In this document: positions 13,901 through 23,129 of the stretch, in pieces
Position numbering within the stretch: the first letter of the stretch is position 1
Layout: every line of letters starts with the position of its first letter
Assembly: GCF_012933545.1 (NCBI RefSeq)
Contig: NZ_JAADJU010000016.1
Coordinates: 1-64,000, forward strand
Reading direction: 5' to 3'
Length of the DNA: 64,000 nucleotides
Source of the DNA: Rouxiella aceris
GTDB lineage: Bacteria; Pseudomonadota; Gammaproteobacteria; Enterobacterales; Enterobacteriaceae
The notes under the pieces: model-generated
What the model saw: the letters and a program-made list of their open reading frames with translations, nothing else
Databases searched by the model: none
Told to the model about the DNA's origin: nothing
Position numbers and translations under genes: made by a program

Positions 13901-14170
13901 TTATACCTGCTCTTTGTCTTGTCTTTTAGTTTCGTCTGCTTTCGTTTCCGGCTTGCTGCCCGCAATAGACTTGGCCGAAAAGTCTGCATCAGACCCGGTT
14001 GTTGCAGTTTCTTTAGGTGTCTTGCTGCTATCGTCATCGTTCATGGCTTTTTTAAAGCCCTTGATCGAGGCACCAAGATCGCTACCCAGTCCACGCAGTT
14101 TCTTGGTACCAAACAGCAGTACCACGATCACCGCGATGACCAGCAACTGCGTCATACTTATTCCAGCCAT
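13901..14170 (-). CDS. tatA: Twin-arginine translocase subunit TatA
   Basis: Multimerises to form the transient passage for folded Tat substrates. The 89-aa protein has one N-terminal membrane helix, the [14 protein letters not shown] hinge/amphipathic helix, and a polar tail ending RQDKEQV almost as in E. coli. The start at 14170 is preceded by GAGGTGAATATC and gives the E. coli length; I reject the 12-codon extension upstream. First gene of the tat operon. Confidence 0.96.
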   Translation of the reverse strand: MAGISMTQLLVIAVIVVLLFGTKKLRGLGSDLGASIKGFKKAMNDDDSSKTPKETATTGSDADFSAKSIAGSKPETKADETKRQDKEQV

Positions 14171-14316
14171 GATATTCACCTCAATATAACAAGAAGTTAC
14201 TGCCAATCGTATGGTTAACGCACGATTTAAACTTATTGGTTGCTACCCAAGCTGTTGACGCTGACAGATCAATGATGATGGGGTATTACCCTCGGCCAAC
14301 GTAAAATCTGTCGGGT

Positions 14317-15957
14317 TTATTCCGTCTTGCAGGTTCGTCGCCAGCCGACAATCCAGGAAACCAGCCCTGCGGCAATCAGCCATACCGGATAAACCTCAAT
14401 CTTGCCAAGCAGCAAAGCCGTACCGCTAATCAGTAACGCAGCACCGACGCCAAACAGATAGCGGGATTGACCCTGACGTTCGTTCTGCGTCTGTAACTGA
14501 TGGCTCAGTTTCTCAATATTATGCTGCAAAAGCTGATGCTGTTTTAAGCTGTCATACACCAGTTCAGGGAGTTCAGGAAGTTTCTCAATCCAGAATGGCG
14601 CCCGCTCTTTGAAGGCACGAACCATTGCAGGCAGTCCCACCTGGTCACGGATCCAGCTTTCCAGAAAAGGCTTTGCCGTGGTCCAGAGGTCAAGCTGAGG
14701 ATAGAGCTGCCTGCCCAGGCCTTCAACATACAACAGGGTTTTTTGCAGCAACACCAGCTGCGGCTGCACCTGCATATTAAAGCGCCGGGCGGTGTTAAAC
14801 AGGTTTAACAAAACGTTGCCAAAAGAGATTTCTGCCAACGGCTTTTCAAAAATAGGCTCGCAGACGGTGCGGATGGCAAACTCAAACTCTTCAACGTTGG
14901 TATCACGCGGAACCCAGCCAGAATCGACATGCAGCTCGGCTACCTTGCGATAATCCCGATTGAAGAAGGCAATAAAGTTCTCAGCCAGATAACGCTTATC
15001 ATTTTTGTTCAGCGATCCAACTATGCCGCAATCTATAGCGATGTAGCAAGGGTCTTCCGGGGTTTTGTGGCTAACAAAAATATTGCCAGGATGCATATCC
15101 GCATGGAAAAAGCTGTCGCGAAATACCTGGGTGAAAAATATCTGCACACCGCGTTCGGCCAACAGTTTCATATTGGTTCCCTGTTTTTCCAGGGCGACCA
15201 CATCCGACACCGGGATACCGTAGATCCGCTCCATTACCAGCAAACGTTCGCTACAGTAATCGGGATAAACTTCAGGAACATACAGCACCGGGCTGTCTTC
15301 AAAGTTGCGGCGTAGTTGAATGGAGTTGGCTGCTTCACGCAGCAGATTCAGCTCATCAAACAGCGTTTTTTCGTACTCTTTGACCACTTCGCGCGGACGC
15401 AGGCGACGCCCGTCAGGCAACAACATCGGTACCCAACCCGCCAGCCGTGACATCAGACGGGTATCTGCCCTGATGATGGGCATAATATCCGGGCGAATCA
15501 CCTTCAGCACCACCTGTTGGCCATTTTCCTTTAAAACCGCAGTATGGACCTGGGCAATAGAGGCTGATGCCAGTGCATTCTGATCAAAATCATCAAACCA
15601 GGTTTCAATGGGACCACCCAGTGACAGCTCAATATGCTTGCGGGCCAAGGCACCATCAAAAGGCGCGACATGGTCCTGCAACAGGGCAAGCTGATCGGCA
15701 ACGTGGGGAGGGAACAGATCGCGGCGGGTCGATAACATCTGACCAAACTTGATCCACACCGGTCCCAGCTCTTCAAGGGCCAGACGCAGACGGGTACCCA
15801 AGGGTTTTTCTTTATGACGGAAGGGGATCCAAAAGAACAGATACCGCCCCAGTCGCAGCGGCAGGGTCAATTTAATCTTGGGGATCAGCTGATCGAGTCC
15901 GTACGTCAGAAATACCCGAATAATCAGATACAGGCGGCGCATTTCACCTGGTGTCAT
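14317..15957 (-). CDS. ubiB: Ubiquinone biosynthesis atypical kinase UbiB
   Basis: Member of the ADCK/ABC1 kinase-like ATPase family needed for ubiquinone synthesis, acting with the UbiJ/UbiK lipid-handling complex. It is 546 aa, as in E. coli. The family KxGQ motif is seen in [14 protein letters not shown], the Ala-rich loop in ASASIAQVH, and two C-terminal membrane helices at about residues 498-540. Its ATG overlaps the ubiJ stop by four bases (ATGA), consistent with one ubiE-ubiJ-ubiB operon. tatA follows after a 146-bp gap (14171-14316). Confidence 0.97.
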   Translation of the reverse strand: MTPGEMRRLYLIIRVFLTYGLDQLIPKIKLTLPLRLGRYLFFWIPFRHKEKPLGTRLRLALEELGPVWIKFGQMLSTRRDLFPPHVADQLALLQDHVAPFDGALARKHIELSLGGPIETWFDDFDQNALASASIAQVHTAVLKENGQQVVLKVIRPDIMPIIRADTRLMSRLAGWVPMLLPDGRRLRPREVVKEYEKTLFDELNLLREAANSIQLRRNFEDSPVLYVPEVYPDYCSERLLVMERIYGIPVSDVVALEKQGTNMKLLAERGVQIFFTQVFRDSFFHADMHPGNIFVSHKTPEDPCYIAIDCGIVGSLNKNDKRYLAENFIAFFNRDYRKVAELHVDSGWVPRDTNVEEFEFAIRTVCEPIFEKPLAEISFGNVLLNLFNTARRFNMQVQPQLVLLQKTLLYVEGLGRQLYPQLDLWTTAKPFLESWIRDQVGLPAMVRAFKERAPFWIEKLPELPELVYDSLKQHQLLQHNIEKLSHQLQTQNERQGQSRYLFGVGAALLISGTALLLGKIEVYPVWLIAAGLVSWIVGWRRTCKTE

Positions 15958-16568
15958 GGAGTCTCCCCAAGCTTGAGTAAACGCGCTTCCAGCGCATTGA
16001 TTTGGCGTTCCAGCGCCGAGACTTCATCGGCAAACCAGGCAGTTTCCAGCGTTCCCGGTGCCAGTTTCCACTCTTCGGTCAGGGCCTGGGCCAACTGGTC
16101 CTGGTGCTTTTTCACCCCCGAGGTCAGAAAGCGAAAACCGCCGGCGAAGACCTGGCTGAGACTCTGCGCGGCAATATCACCGATGTAGGGTGCCAGCAGT
16201 TCCGCAGGCTCCCACTCTGACATATCCAGCAGTGCGGCAAACTGCTGCACCACCTGAATATCACCGTCCACCACCAGTTCACCGCTGCGGATCAGCGGCG
16301 CAAGCTGTTGCCGATCGCGTAACTTGCGTAGCACAACAAGGCGAGTGTTAAGAGTGCAATCTGCCTCCCCGTCCCACTGTCCGACAACGTCTATTTTTTG
16401 TTCCGAGAAAATCAGCGTCAGCGGCGAACTCAGTTCCTGCAGATCAATGCGCAAAACCTTGCCAGCCAGACGCAGCCTCGCGGCCTTCATACTGCGGTCC
16501 TTGAACAGCAATTGATTAAGAGCAGTCTCAATGGCAGCAGTCAATAACGGAGTCAACAACATCGGCAT
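15954..16568 (-). CDS. ubiJ: Ubiquinone biosynthesis accessory factor UbiJ
   Basis: SCP2-domain lipid-binding protein that scaffolds the aerobic ubiquinone-synthesis complex. The 204-aa protein aligns with E. coli UbiJ: N-terminal SCP2 domain with [17 protein letters not shown] and GDIQVVQ, then TEEWKLAPG and a C-terminal helical/coiled-coil end. The start is not certain: ATG at 16574 and ATG at 16568 are both possible, and I prefer 16568 because E. coli begins MPFKPL (here MPMLLTPL). It is tightly spaced with ubiE and ubiB. Confidence 0.92.
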   Translation of the reverse strand: MPMLLTPLLTAAIETALNQLLFKDRSMKAARLRLAGKVLRIDLQELSSPLTLIFSEQKIDVVGQWDGEADCTLNTRLVVLRKLRDRQQLAPLIRSGELVVDGDIQVVQQFAALLDMSEWEPAELLAPYIGDIAAQSLSQVFAGGFRFLTSGVKKHQDQLAQALTEEWKLAPGTLETAWFADEVSALERQINALEARLLKLGETP

Positions 16569-16575
16569 TTCCATA

Positions 16576-17352
16576 TCAGAACTTGTAACCTCGATGCAGC
16601 GCAACAATGCCACCGGTGAGGTTGTTATAAGTCACGTTCTCAAAGCCTGCATCGGCCATCATGCCTTTCAGGGTTTCCTGATCCGGGTGCATACGGATAG
16701 ATTCCGCCAGATAACGATAGCTCTCGGCATCCTTGGTTACCATCTGGCCAATTCTTGGCAGCACATGGAACGAATAGGTATCATAAATTTTGCTCAGTGG
16801 CGCCAGCACCGGTTTGGAGAACTCCAGCACCAGCAAACGGCCACCCGGCTTTAACACACGGAACATGGAGCGCAACGCTTTCTCTTTTTCGGTCACATTG
16901 CGCAACCCAAAAGAGATGGTAATGCAGTCGAAATAGTTGTCCGGGAAAGGCAGCGCTTCGGCGTTGGCCTGTACGTAGCTGACATTGCCAACGATGCCTT
17001 TGTTGCGCATTTTCTCGCGCCCCACCTTCAGCATGGAGTCGTTGATATCGGCCAGCACCACCTGACCCTCTTCGCCAACCAGGCGAGAGAACTTGGCGGT
17101 CAAATCACCGGTACCACCGGCAAGATCCAGTACGCGATGGCCGCGACGTACACCGCTGCAATCGATAGTGTAACGCTTCCAGATACGATGAATACCGAAT
17201 GACATCAGGTCATTCATCAGATCATATTTCGCGGCCACAGAGTGAAAAACGTCGGCCACCATCTCTGCTTTATTATTTTTGGCTACGGTACGAAACCCAA
17301 AATGTGTGGTTTCTGAAGGATTTACATCTTTTTCCTGCGTCTGCTTTTCCAT
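16576..17352 (-). CDS. ubiE: Ubiquinone/menaquinone C-methyltransferase UbiE
   Basis: SAM-dependent C-methyltransferase shared by ubiquinone and menaquinone synthesis. The 258-aa class I methyltransferase has the SAM motif [11 protein letters not shown] and the family signatures [14 protein letters not shown] and [17 protein letters not shown]; the C-terminus VALHRGYKF is identical to E. coli. It heads ubiE-ubiJ-ubiB. Confidence 0.97.
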   Translation of the reverse strand: MEKQTQEKDVNPSETTHFGFRTVAKNNKAEMVADVFHSVAAKYDLMNDLMSFGIHRIWKRYTIDCSGVRRGHRVLDLAGGTGDLTAKFSRLVGEEGQVVLADINDSMLKVGREKMRNKGIVGNVSYVQANAEALPFPDNYFDCITISFGLRNVTEKEKALRSMFRVLKPGGRLLVLEFSKPVLAPLSKIYDTYSFHVLPRIGQMVTKDAESYRYLAESIRMHPDQETLKGMMADAGFENVTYNNLTGGIVALHRGYKF

Positions 17353-17489
17353 GTTTCTGCCTGCTTATTCAGTATATCGCCTGGGGAAAGTGTATCAGAA
17401 CCCCGGAGAAAGCCCCATCACCGATACGGTTAGCGCCGCACGCGGTGTTCAAGGCGCGGTATTATTGTTCGCTCGCCGAGCAAAACAAA

Positions 17490-19073
17490 TTAAAAGTGTT
17501 TTTGCGATCCGACACTGTCCTGCGTTGCCGCAAGAGGGTCATTATCTCGCAGTTCGTCCTCTTGCGCCGGAGATTCTGGCTGTTCACCGTCGTCGACCTC
17601 ATCAAGGGATGCCTGCAGTTGCGGATCGTCCTCGCGGCGCGCCCTTGCGGCCAGCGCCGGGTTAATAGGTCGTTTAACTTCAACCCCCAAGGCCCTGAAT
17701 CCTTCGACCTGACCAATAAGATTACCACGGCCTTGGGCAAGTTTGTTCATTGCCAATCGATAACTTACCTGTGCTTTATCGAGGCTCTGCCCCATCGACT
17801 GCATATCATCAACAAAGAGTCTGAGTTTGTCATACAGCCGCGCCGCCTTGTCGGCAATATGCTTGGCATTTTGGCTCTGATGCTCGTAGCGCCATAAGTT
17901 ACTAATTGTCCGCAACGCGACCAGTAAGGTGGTCGGGCTGACCAGCATAATGTTGTGACTCAGGGCTTCGCTAATCAACTCAGGCTCTTTGTCGATGGCC
18001 ACCAGAAAGGCCGGTTCAACCGGAATAAACATCAATACATAATCCAGGCTGCGCAATCCCGGCAGTTGCTGGTAATCCTTGCGGCCCAATAAACGCATAT
18101 GGCCGCGCACGGAGGCAATATGCTCATTAAGCGCCAGCTCGCGCTCAAGATCGTCGTCGCTGTTGAAATAGCGTTCATAGGCCACCAGCGACATTTTTGC
18201 GTCGATCACCACATCTTTGCTCTGCGGCAAACGCACCACCACATCGGGCTGCATTCTGCTGTTTTCTTCGGTTTGTACGCTGACCTGGGTCTGATACTCA
18301 TAGCCTTCGCGCAAACCGGAGGCTTCAAGCACCCGACTGAGCACCACTTCGCCCCAGTTGCCCTGGGTTTTGTTATCGCCTTTCAGCGCCTTGGTAAGGT
18401 TGAGCGCCTCACGCGCCATCTGGGCATTGAGCTGTTGCAGACTGCGGATCTCATGGGTCAGGGTATGGCGTTCACGCGCTTCCTGACCAAAGCTGTCCTG
18501 CACCTGGCGACGAAAACCGTCGAGTTGCTCACGCAGTGGCAACAGCAGTTTATCGAGGCTCTGTTTGTTCTGTTCATCCGCCCGGCGTCCGGTTTGCTCA
18601 AAGATACGATTGGCCAGATTCTCAAACTGACTATTCAGACGCTGCTCGCTGTTGATCAACAACCGCTGCTTATCTTCGGCCGCCAGCCGCGTTTCGTCGA
18701 GACGCGTGGCCACTTCGCGCAGCTCTGCCTCTTGCGCGCTGTTGATTTCTCGCTGCGCCCGCAGTTCCTGATTAAGCTGTTCGCACTCACTCTGCCAATG
18801 GGCCAGCAGTTGCAATTTCTCGACGCTGGCCGCCTGTGCACTGTGCAGCGTTCGCAGTTCGATTTCGTTATCTCGCTGCTGCTGTCTTAGCTGCAAAAGG
18901 TCCTGCTGCAGACGCTCTTTTTCGCTGTTGAGCTGCATCTGCGCCTGTTCGAGTAATTTATAACGCGTATCGCTGTCGGCCTGACGCTGCTGTTGCCGCA
19001 GGCTGGACAATAACCAGCCGAGGAACAGGCCAACCAGGCCGCTGCCTGCCGCGTAAATAAGGCTGATATCCAC
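17490..19073 (-). CDS. rmuC: DNA recombination protein RmuC
   Basis: Predicted membrane-anchored nuclease-fold protein that limits inversions between short inverted repeats. The 527-aa protein has an N-terminal membrane helix, a long Gln/Glu-rich coiled coil (about residues 25-180), and the PF02646 domain with QGNWGEVVLSRVLE, QPDVVVRLP and VVIDAKMSL, which resembles a PD-(D/E)XK core. The acidic tail (EVDDGEQPESPAQEDE) makes it longer than E. coli RmuC (475 aa). ubiE follows after 137 bp. Confidence 0.94.
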   Translation of the reverse strand: MDISLIYAAGSGLVGLFLGWLLSSLRQQQRQADSDTRYKLLEQAQMQLNSEKERLQQDLLQLRQQQRDNEIELRTLHSAQAASVEKLQLLAHWQSECEQLNQELRAQREINSAQEAELREVATRLDETRLAAEDKQRLLINSEQRLNSQFENLANRIFEQTGRRADEQNKQSLDKLLLPLREQLDGFRRQVQDSFGQEARERHTLTHEIRSLQQLNAQMAREALNLTKALKGDNKTQGNWGEVVLSRVLEASGLREGYEYQTQVSVQTEENSRMQPDVVVRLPQSKDVVIDAKMSLVAYERYFNSDDDLERELALNEHIASVRGHMRLLGRKDYQQLPGLRSLDYVLMFIPVEPAFLVAIDKEPELISEALSHNIMLVSPTTLLVALRTISNLWRYEHQSQNAKHIADKAARLYDKLRLFVDDMQSMGQSLDKAQVSYRLAMNKLAQGRGNLIGQVEGFRALGVEVKRPINPALAARARREDDPQLQASLDEVDDGEQPESPAQEDELRDNDPLAATQDSVGSQKHF

Positions 19074-19209
19074 GGGTTCTCTCTCTATCTGAGTCTGTTG
19101 TTGGTCAAGGTAAATGCATACTGTATGGATGTCCAGATGCTTTTTACTGACCCACCTTCACTTTGCGAGACAGCTCGCGAGAACAGAACGCAGACCCGCC
19201 CCTGCGCGT

Positions 19210-19737
19210 TTAAAACCAGTGGCTGAGCCATTGAATACCAAAGGCACCGGGTGCCAGGATGCCAAATCCCCATACCAGCGCCGAGGTAATATTGGCCAGT
19301 TGGAAGTAACGCTGAGGCATACCGCAAATTCCGGCAACCAGCGGCACTACGGCACGTAAGGGACCAAAAAAGCGGCCGATAAAAGCCCCTGGCATCCCCC
19401 AGCGTTCAAAGAACGCGTGTCCGCGCGCCAGCATTTGCGGATGGCGAGTAAAGGGCCAAAGATGAGGCACACGATCGCGGTAGTGAAAGCCAATCCAGTA
19501 AGAGAGCCAGTCACCAAAAAATGCCCCCGCCGCCGCACCGGCAAAAATTGGCCAGAATGGAATACCCGCTTCGCCGATCAGTGCGCCGACGCCCAACAGG
19601 ATCACCGTGGCCGGTAACAGTAAAGAGAGAAAAGCCAGTGACTCGCCAAAGGCCAGGAAAAAGACAATCGGTACCGCCCAGGCCTGATGTTGACGGACAA
19701 ACTCCGTGGTGTATTGCATAACTTCGTTAATGCTCAA
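19210..19737 (-). CDS. DedA family membrane protein
   Basis: The 175-aa protein has the SNARE-associated/DedA domain: SLLLPATVILLGVGALIG, FFGDWLSYWIG, GRFFGPLRAVVPLVAGI. About five membrane segments are predicted by eye. DedA proteins are linked to membrane lipid (undecaprenyl phosphate or phospholipid) movement and proton-motive-force homeostasis; which E. coli paralogue it corresponds to is not clear (the motifs are closest to YabI-like members). It is not present between rmuC and udp in E. coli. Confidence 0.85.
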   Translation of the reverse strand: MSINEVMQYTTEFVRQHQAWAVPIVFFLAFGESLAFLSLLLPATVILLGVGALIGEAGIPFWPIFAGAAAGAFFGDWLSYWIGFHYRDRVPHLWPFTRHPQMLARGHAFFERWGMPGAFIGRFFGPLRAVVPLVAGICGMPQRYFQLANITSALVWGFGILAPGAFGIQWLSHWF

Positions 19738-19875
19738 AAATTACCGCCTCTATTTTGCTGACAACTAAAAAGACCTTTTCATTGAAAGTAACCAGGATGC
19801 GGGTCATGCCGCACCGGCAGTGAAAAACCAAAGGATAGCAGCACGGATGACCATAACAGATAGCGGCGCGGAGAT

Positions 19876-19903
19876 AAAAAAAGGGCCGCCGGAAGGCAGC
19901 CCT
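19876..19903 (-). terminator. Distal copy of the udp terminator (with U-tract)
   Basis: On the minus strand AGGGCTGCC, a TTCC loop and GGCGGCCCT are followed by seven T. It is the half of the duplicated hairpin that kept the U-tract after the 131-bp element entered. The hairpin is repeated exactly at 20035-20056. Confidence 0.85.
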
Positions 19904-20034
19904 CAGACTGCTGACAAAGTCCGTTATTAGGGAGAGTGCACCGTTGGGGTCGTAGCGGGCTTGCCCGCCGGAGCGCCCCTGGGTGTGCTATGCCCGAGTA
20001 TCTCGATCATCAAGACGACTTTGTCATCAAACTC
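19904..20034 (+). mobile_element. 131-bp terminator-inserted MITE, copy 1
   Basis: It begins CAGACTGCTGACAAAG and ends CTTTGTCATCAAACTC, imperfect terminal inverted repeats (12 of 16 positions). The centre is an imperfect palindrome built around GCGGGCTTGCCCGC. It is flanked by a perfect 22-bp direct repeat (19882-19903 and 20035-20056) that is exactly the udp terminator stem-loop. About 93% identical to the copy at 28750-28880. It codes for no protein, so any transposition depended on a factor encoded elsewhere. Confidence 0.9.
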
Positions 20035-20056
20035 AGGGCCGCCGGAAGGCAGCCCT
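20035..20056. repeat. Target duplication: proximal udp hairpin without U-tract
   Basis: Exact copy of 19882-19903 (arms of 9 bp with one wobble pair, 4-base loop). On the udp (minus) side it is followed by the element end GAGTTTGATG instead of T residues, so it should terminate poorly. Confidence 0.88.
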
Positions 20057-20085
20057 GATTAAGCAGTAGTCAGCAAAAATCAGAA

Positions 20086-20847
20086 TTAAATCAGGTGACG
20101 TGCAGCCGCAACCACAATGGCCACGGCATGGCTTTCGGTCTGTTTCATGGTTTCGGCATTGGGGATTTCCTGCTGGGTGCGGTTGACGATCACCCCGGCC
20201 ACCATACCGGCACGCAATCCCTGACTGGCACACATGGTCAGCAGGGTGGCGGATTCCATTTCATAGTTCATCACACCCATTTCCTGCCAGTCTTTCATCG
20301 ACTCTCTGAAACGGCGAACTACGCGACCCGAGTAGGTATCGTAACGTTCCTGGCCAGGATAAAAGGTATCCGAAGAGGCGGTCACGCCAATATGGGTGGT
20401 AGCCCCGACTTCCTTGGCTGCCGCCACCAGTGCGGTAGTACAGGTAAAGTCGGCCACCGCAGGGAATTCCATCGGCGCAAAATGCAGGCTGGCACCGTCA
20501 AGACGGACTGCCGCGGTGGTGACCAACACATCGCCAACGTTAATATGCGGCTGGATGGCACCGGTTGTGCCGACGCGTAAAAATGTACGGATCCCCAGCT
20601 GGGCCAGCTCTTCAACAGCAATCGAGGTGGAAGGTCCGCCGATCCCGGTGGAGCAGACAATCACGGCTTTGCCGTCCAGTTCTGCCCGCCATGAGGTAAA
20701 TTCGCGATGAGAAGCCAGGCGAACCGGGTTTTCCATCAGTTTTGCGATTTTTTCAACACGTTCAGGGTCACCGGGGACGATGGCCAGCGTGGCACCCTGT
20801 AGTTGGCTTTTGGTCAGGCCAAGATGAAAAACGTCAGACTGAGACAT
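20086..20847 (-). CDS. udp: Uridine phosphorylase Udp
   Basis: Converts uridine and phosphate to uracil and ribose-1-phosphate in pyrimidine salvage. The 253-aa NP-1 fold protein has the signature [19 protein letters not shown], the phosphate site around [10 protein letters not shown], and the ribose-site [10 protein letters not shown]. Monocistronic, opposite to dlhH. The upstream region has two CRP sites spaced as in the E. coli CRP/CytR-controlled udp promoter. Confidence 0.97.
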   Translation of the reverse strand: MSQSDVFHLGLTKSQLQGATLAIVPGDPERVEKIAKLMENPVRLASHREFTSWRAELDGKAVIVCSTGIGGPSTSIAVEELAQLGIRTFLRVGTTGAIQPHINVGDVLVTTAAVRLDGASLHFAPMEFPAVADFTCTTALVAAAKEVGATTHIGVTASSDTFYPGQERYDTYSGRVVRRFRESMKDWQEMGVMNYEMESATLLTMCASQGLRAGMVAGVIVNRTQQEIPNAETMKQTESHAVAIVVAAARHLI

Positions 20848-21213
20848 AAATTAACTCCTTTATAATTCGGGTCGTGTTTTTATTCGGTCATCACTTCACA
20901 GAGGAATACCCTGCTACTTTATCGCGCATTACCGGCCAATTTTGTGATAATCATCGCTAAGCAAAACCGCAACTATCATTGCATACATTAAAATTGTGAC
21001 TAAACTCACATTTAATCAGTGAGGTGACGTTTTTTCAGACAGCATTACCTGCTATTCGCCACTGCGCTGGATTACATTGCTGTTTAATCATCTTATCTAT
21101 GGCCTAAACTATAGAACAGGCCGCTCGGTTGAAGTGCTGGCGTTATCGCTTATAGTTAAAATCGCAGTATTTATTTTGGAAAAAATAGTCCTTATCCCTG
21201 TATGGAGACTGCA
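20848..21213. other. udp-dlhH divergent intergenic region
   Basis: 366 bp without a gene. It holds the udp control region (two CRP sites, see separate entry) and, nearer dlhH, the presumed dlhH promoter, which I cannot pin down. Confidence 0.7.
20943..21010 (-). promoter_or_regulatory. Tandem CRP sites of the udp promoter
   Basis: The upstream site TGTGACTAAACTCACA (20995-21010) is a perfect TGTGA-N6-TCACA. A weaker site, TGTGATAATCATCGCT, lies at 20943-20958. Their centres are 52 bp apart, matching the -41.5/-93.5 layout known for E. coli udp, where CytR binds between the two. That predicts a start near 20909 with -10 TAAAGT. The CytR part is inferred from the spacing. Confidence 0.8.
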
Positions 21214-22041
21214 ATGAGAAAAGAAGAAACAATAGAACTAAAACAAGCACCTGCCAGTTTCTCTCCTGCCGTAACGCCGGTTTCTGCCACGACTGTCTAT
21301 ACAGATAGTGAAGGTTTGCATGCCGGGGAAACCACTATCCCGTCACAGGGTGAAGATCTGCCTGCCTATCTGGCCCGCCCGGCCAGCTTTAGTGGCAAAC
21401 TGCCCATTGTGTTAGTGGTGCAGGAGATTTTCGGGGTCCATGAACATATTCGCGATATTTGCCGGCGTCTGGCAAAAGAGGGTTATCTGGCCATTGCCCC
21501 TGAACTCTATTTCCGTCAAGGGGATCCAACACAATATAGCGATATTGGCGAGCTGCTGGACAAGCTGGTCAGTAAAGTGCCGGATCAGCAGGTGCTGGCA
21601 GATCTCGATCACAGTGCCCACTGGGCCTCTCTGCACGGTGGCGACGCCAGCAAGCTGGCAATCACCGGCTTCTGCTGGGGTGGCCGCATTGCCTGGCTGT
21701 ATGCCGCGCATAGCCCGCAGCTCAAGGCCGGAGTGGCATGGTATGGCAAATTGGTCGGTAATAAAACGTTGACTAATCCGACGCATCCGATAGATGAAGC
21801 CATCGACCTGACCGCGCCGGTCTTAGGCCTGTACGGCGGTCAGGATAGTGGCATTCCGCTGGATACCGTCGAAAGCATGCGCCAGGCGATCCGTGCCGCC
21901 AATGCCGATGCCGAAATCGTGGTCTATCCGCAGGCCGGTCATGCCTTTAACGCCGACTACCGCCCAAGCTATGATGCCGAAGCGGCCGCCGACGGTTGGC
22001 AACGGATGCTGGCCTGGTTCGCCAAAAATGGCGTGAAGTAA
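21214..22041 (+). CDS. dlhH: Dienelactone hydrolase family protein DlhH (YsgA)
   Basis: Alpha/beta-hydrolase of the dienelactone hydrolase family; the physiological substrate is not known. The 275-aa protein has the nucleophile elbow GFCWGG (Cys), the acid region GLYGGQD and His in GHAFNADYR. I choose the ATG at 21214 since GGAG sits seven bases upstream; an in-frame ATG four codons earlier (21202) overlaps that ribosome site. Neighbouring udp and metE match E. coli order. Confidence 0.9.
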   Translation: MRKEETIELKQAPASFSPAVTPVSATTVYTDSEGLHAGETTIPSQGEDLPAYLARPASFSGKLPIVLVVQEIFGVHEHIRDICRRLAKEGYLAIAPELYFRQGDPTQYSDIGELLDKLVSKVPDQQVLADLDHSAHWASLHGGDASKLAITGFCWGGRIAWLYAAHSPQLKAGVAWYGKLVGNKTLTNPTHPIDEAIDLTAPVLGLYGGQDSGIPLDTVESMRQAIRAANADAEIVVYPQAGHAFNADYRPSYDAEAAADGWQRMLAWFAKNGVK

Positions 22042-22060
22042 GACAGCTCTCAATAATATC

Positions 22061-22099
22061 AAGGCCGCCGTCAGTCACCGCTGACGGCGGCCTTTTTAT
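22061..22099 (+). terminator. dlhH terminator
   Basis: A 14-bp stem (AAGGCCGCCGTCAG / CTGACGGCGGCCTT) around TCACCG, ending in TTTTTAT. Between dlhH and the convergent SDR gene; it may also serve the other strand through its leading AA. Confidence 0.9.
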
Positions 22100-22130
22100 A
22101 TGGTGTCTTCATCGTGGGGTGGTGTTGCTA

Positions 22131-22895
22131 TCAGGCCAGTTTCGGCTGTCCGTTAGAAGCGCTCAGGCCACCGTCAACCGGCAGATTGACGCCGGTAACA
22201 AAGCGGGCATCATCGCTGGCCAGAAAGGCAATCACATCGGCGATCTCCTCCGGTTGTGCCGCCCGTCCCAGCGGAATACGCTCGGCAAATTTTGCCAGCA
22301 ATGCCTGGTTATCCTTGATATCTCCGGCCATATCGGTCAGCGTCAGGCTCGGGCACACGGCATTGACGCGTACGCCATCGACTCCGTGGTCCATGGCCAA
22401 TGAACGGGTAAAGTTGCTGACGCCGCCTTTGGCCGCATTGTAAAAACTCATGCCCCAGTCGCCACCCAGTCCGGAAACGGAAGAGACATTAACGATATTG
22501 CCGCGGCTTTTCTTTAAGGCTGGCATAAAAAAGCGTGAACAGTAAAAAACACCGCTGAGATCGATATCAATAATTTTCTTCCAGTCTTCGATACTGGCCT
22601 CATCGACCTGGCCCTGCACCACCACGCCGGCATTATTGACCAACACATCGACACGACCAAACTTGTCCTCGACAACCTGCGCCAGGCGCTCGACGTCCTG
22701 CGGCGAAGAGATATCGGCCACGTGCACATAAAAACGGCTGCTTTCCAGCGTATTGGCGACCTTGACCAGTTTGGTCTCGGTGCGTCCCACCAGCACCACA
22801 ATGGCACCTTCGGCAGCAAAACGCCGGGCGGTCGCTGCGCCCATCCCCGAACCGGCACCGGTTACCACTACCACTTTATCTTTAAATCGCGTCAT
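22131..22895 (-). CDS. Short-chain dehydrogenase/reductase (SDR)
   Basis: Classical SDR oxidoreductase of 254 aa with the cofactor motif TGAGSGMG (residues 12-19), NNAG near 89, the catalytic Ser in NVSSVSG and YNAAK (Tyr/Lys), and the C-terminal PVDGGLSAS common in glucose/3-ketoacyl reductase-like members. The substrate cannot be told. It is not part of the E. coli dlhH-metE interval, so it is an accessory gene of this lineage, apparently on its own. Confidence 0.88.
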   Translation of the reverse strand: MTRFKDKVVVVTGAGSGMGAATARRFAAEGAIVVLVGRTETKLVKVANTLESSRFYVHVADISSPQDVERLAQVVEDKFGRVDVLVNNAGVVVQGQVDEASIEDWKKIIDIDLSGVFYCSRFFMPALKKSRGNIVNVSSVSGLGGDWGMSFYNAAKGGVSNFTRSLAMDHGVDGVRVNAVCPSLTLTDMAGDIKDNQALLAKFAERIPLGRAAQPEEIADVIAFLASDDARFVTGVNLPVDGGLSASNGQPKLA

Positions 22896-23080
22896 GGTTA
22901 TCTCCTGACGGTTGCATTAATAAATCACTATTTGCACTGCTTTAAGCTTAGTCAAAATGCGGTGATAACGAGGCAAACTGCTGACAAGGGGGTAGCAAAG
23001 TACGCGCAGGCAAGGGACAGCAGGCAATGAAGGGGGGAGATAAAGAGGTTACAAAATACGAATACCACGGCCAAATCAAT

Positions 23081-23102
23081 AAAAAAGGGCGCCGAAGCGC
23101 CC
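23081..23102 (-). terminator. metE terminator
   Basis: On the minus strand GGGCGC-TTCG-GCGCCC is followed by six T; 27 bp after the metE stop. Confidence 0.88.
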
Positions 23103-23129
23103 GGGGAGTTCGTTAGTAAGACACTATCT

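Larger units (their letters stand above)
19738..20085. other. udp-dedA intergenic region
   Basis: No gene is seen in these 348 bp. The right half contains a 131-bp mobile element inserted in the udp terminator with the hairpin duplicated on each side (see next entries); the left part (19738-19875) is the presumed dedA leader/promoter and shows no element I recognise. Confidence 0.8.

Noticed and set aside
14171-14316. Possible small gene between tatA and ubiB
   Set aside because: No frame with a ribosome site; the stretch is best explained as the tatA promoter region.
22978-23000. CTGCTGACAAG near 22980 as another copy of the 131-bp element
   Set aside because: Only about ten bases match the element end; the following sequence is unrelated and there is no hairpin duplication.
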